Assembly: GCF_000577275.2 (NCBI RefSeq)
Contig: NZ_HG916855.1
Coordinates: 372,001-436,000 of the forward strand
Length of the DNA: 64,000 nt
Source of the DNA: Rhizobium favelukesii
GTDB lineage: Bacteria; Pseudomonadota; Alphaproteobacteria; Rhizobiales; Rhizobiaceae
Reading direction: 5' to 3'
This document shows, one piece after another, positions 63,812-64,000 of this stretch. How positions within the stretch are numbered: position 1 is the stretch's first letter; each line of letters begins with the position of its first letter. The notes under the pieces were generated by a model, which was not told the origin of the DNA, did not search any database, and saw nothing but the letters and a program-made list of their open reading frames with translations. A program made the position numbers and the translations under genes.

Positions 63812-64000
63812 TCATGTAAGGGCGGTGATGGCTGGATGGATTTGTCGATCGTAAAGGGCCAACTCCTCGGCGGTTGGCGGCTCGAACAGCTTCGACCACC
63901 TAAGCAGGTCCGCCCGCGAGATGTCGAACGTGCCGACTGGAAGCTCGGCGTTTCGCCGGGAGACCCGGTCCCAAAGCTCGTCAAAGGGAACGTCGAGGAC
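63812..64000 (-). CDS. C-terminal end of a P-loop ATPase/kinase, partial at window edge
   Basis: 63 codons in an open frame from the right edge to TGA at 63812. The peptide VLDVPFDELWDRVSRRNAELP and FDISRADLLRWSKLFEPPTAEEL is the lid and C-terminal region of small AAA/P-loop kinases of the zeta-toxin or chloramphenicol-phosphotransferase-like type common in Rhizobiaceae. The Walker A part lies beyond the window. It is different from the duplicated kinase at 55255 and 60470. Confidence 0.6.
   Translation of the reverse strand, partial: VLDVPFDELWDRVSRRNAELPVGTFDISRADLLRWSKLFEPPTAEELALYDRQIHPAITALT

Overview
The window reads as an accessory replicon or genomic island of a Rhizobiaceae bacterium (Rhizobium, Sinorhizobium or Agrobacterium type). 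It is GC-rich and carries the gene families typical of that group: DUF995 proteins, an HWE-type histidine kinase remnant, a katE catalase next to a DUF892 ferritin-like gene, an exopolysaccharide locus under a CuxR-like AraC regulator, an RbsABC-type sugar locus, and a very high load of insertion sequences (IS701, IS5/IS427, IS21, IS6, IS110 and IS91 families). I see no rRNA, tRNA or CRISPR array, and no complete replication or conjugation module.

Layout. 1-9.4 kb: the tail of a broken PAS-GGDEF protein, then a class III adenylate cyclase gene (minus strand) split by a 6.5-kb nested transposon whose outer ends are bounded by a 4-bp CTAG duplication. The transposon is two inverted IS701-type copies (A, A') outside two inverted copies of another IS701-type element (B, B'), with an IS427-group IS5 element inserted at the B'/A' junction. 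9.6-16 kb: truncated or frameshifted genes (C39-like peptidase, HWE kinase, response regulator, SDR, Zn-alcohol dehydrogenase) around intact genes for an AI-2E family permease, a PHB-depolymerase-like esterase, a ribbon-helix-helix regulator and an ECF sigma factor. 16.1-19.5 kb: a DUF72 gene split by an IS21-family element with a 6-bp duplication. 19.8-22.5 kb: katE and a DUF892 gene. 22.8-30.6 kb: IS6 copies and fragments that border truncated genes. Inside this stretch are a GSU2403-family nucleotidyltransferase with two 29-bp operator-like repeats, and an EamA transporter / LysR / alpha-beta hydrolase / DUF2798 group.

31-41.6 kb is the most coherent region. A minus-strand gene set runs UDP-xylose synthase, galE-like epimerase, cellulose-synthase-like GT2, UDP-glucose dehydrogenase, DUF995, GH26 glycosidase, DUF995, DUF995. 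A divergent AraC regulator carries an N-terminal RxxxR motif. UDP-glucose would be oxidised to UDP-glucuronate, decarboxylated to UDP-xylose, epimerised to UDP-arabinopyranose and polymerised by the membrane GT2. The regulator suggests c-di-GMP control, as described for CuxR of Sinorhizobium meliloti.

42.6-52.7 kb is a sugar-utilisation locus with two divergent arms. One has a class II aldolase, an FGGY kinase and a HAD phosphatase. The other has a DeoR regulator, a second FGGY kinase, an ABC transporter (ATPase, permease, binding protein) and a D-tagatose/psicose 3-epimerase-like isomerase. The substrate cannot be named from sequence.

53-64 kb is a mosaic: an IS110 fragment, an isochorismatase-like hydrolase, a GNAT acetyltransferase, a helicase fragment, a P-loop kinase gene in two near-identical ~700-bp blocks 5.2 kb apart, an MFS exporter with an AraC regulator, an integrase relic, an ArsR-SRPBCC pair, an IS91-family element with its own tyrosine recombinase, and the tail of another P-loop protein cut by the window edge.
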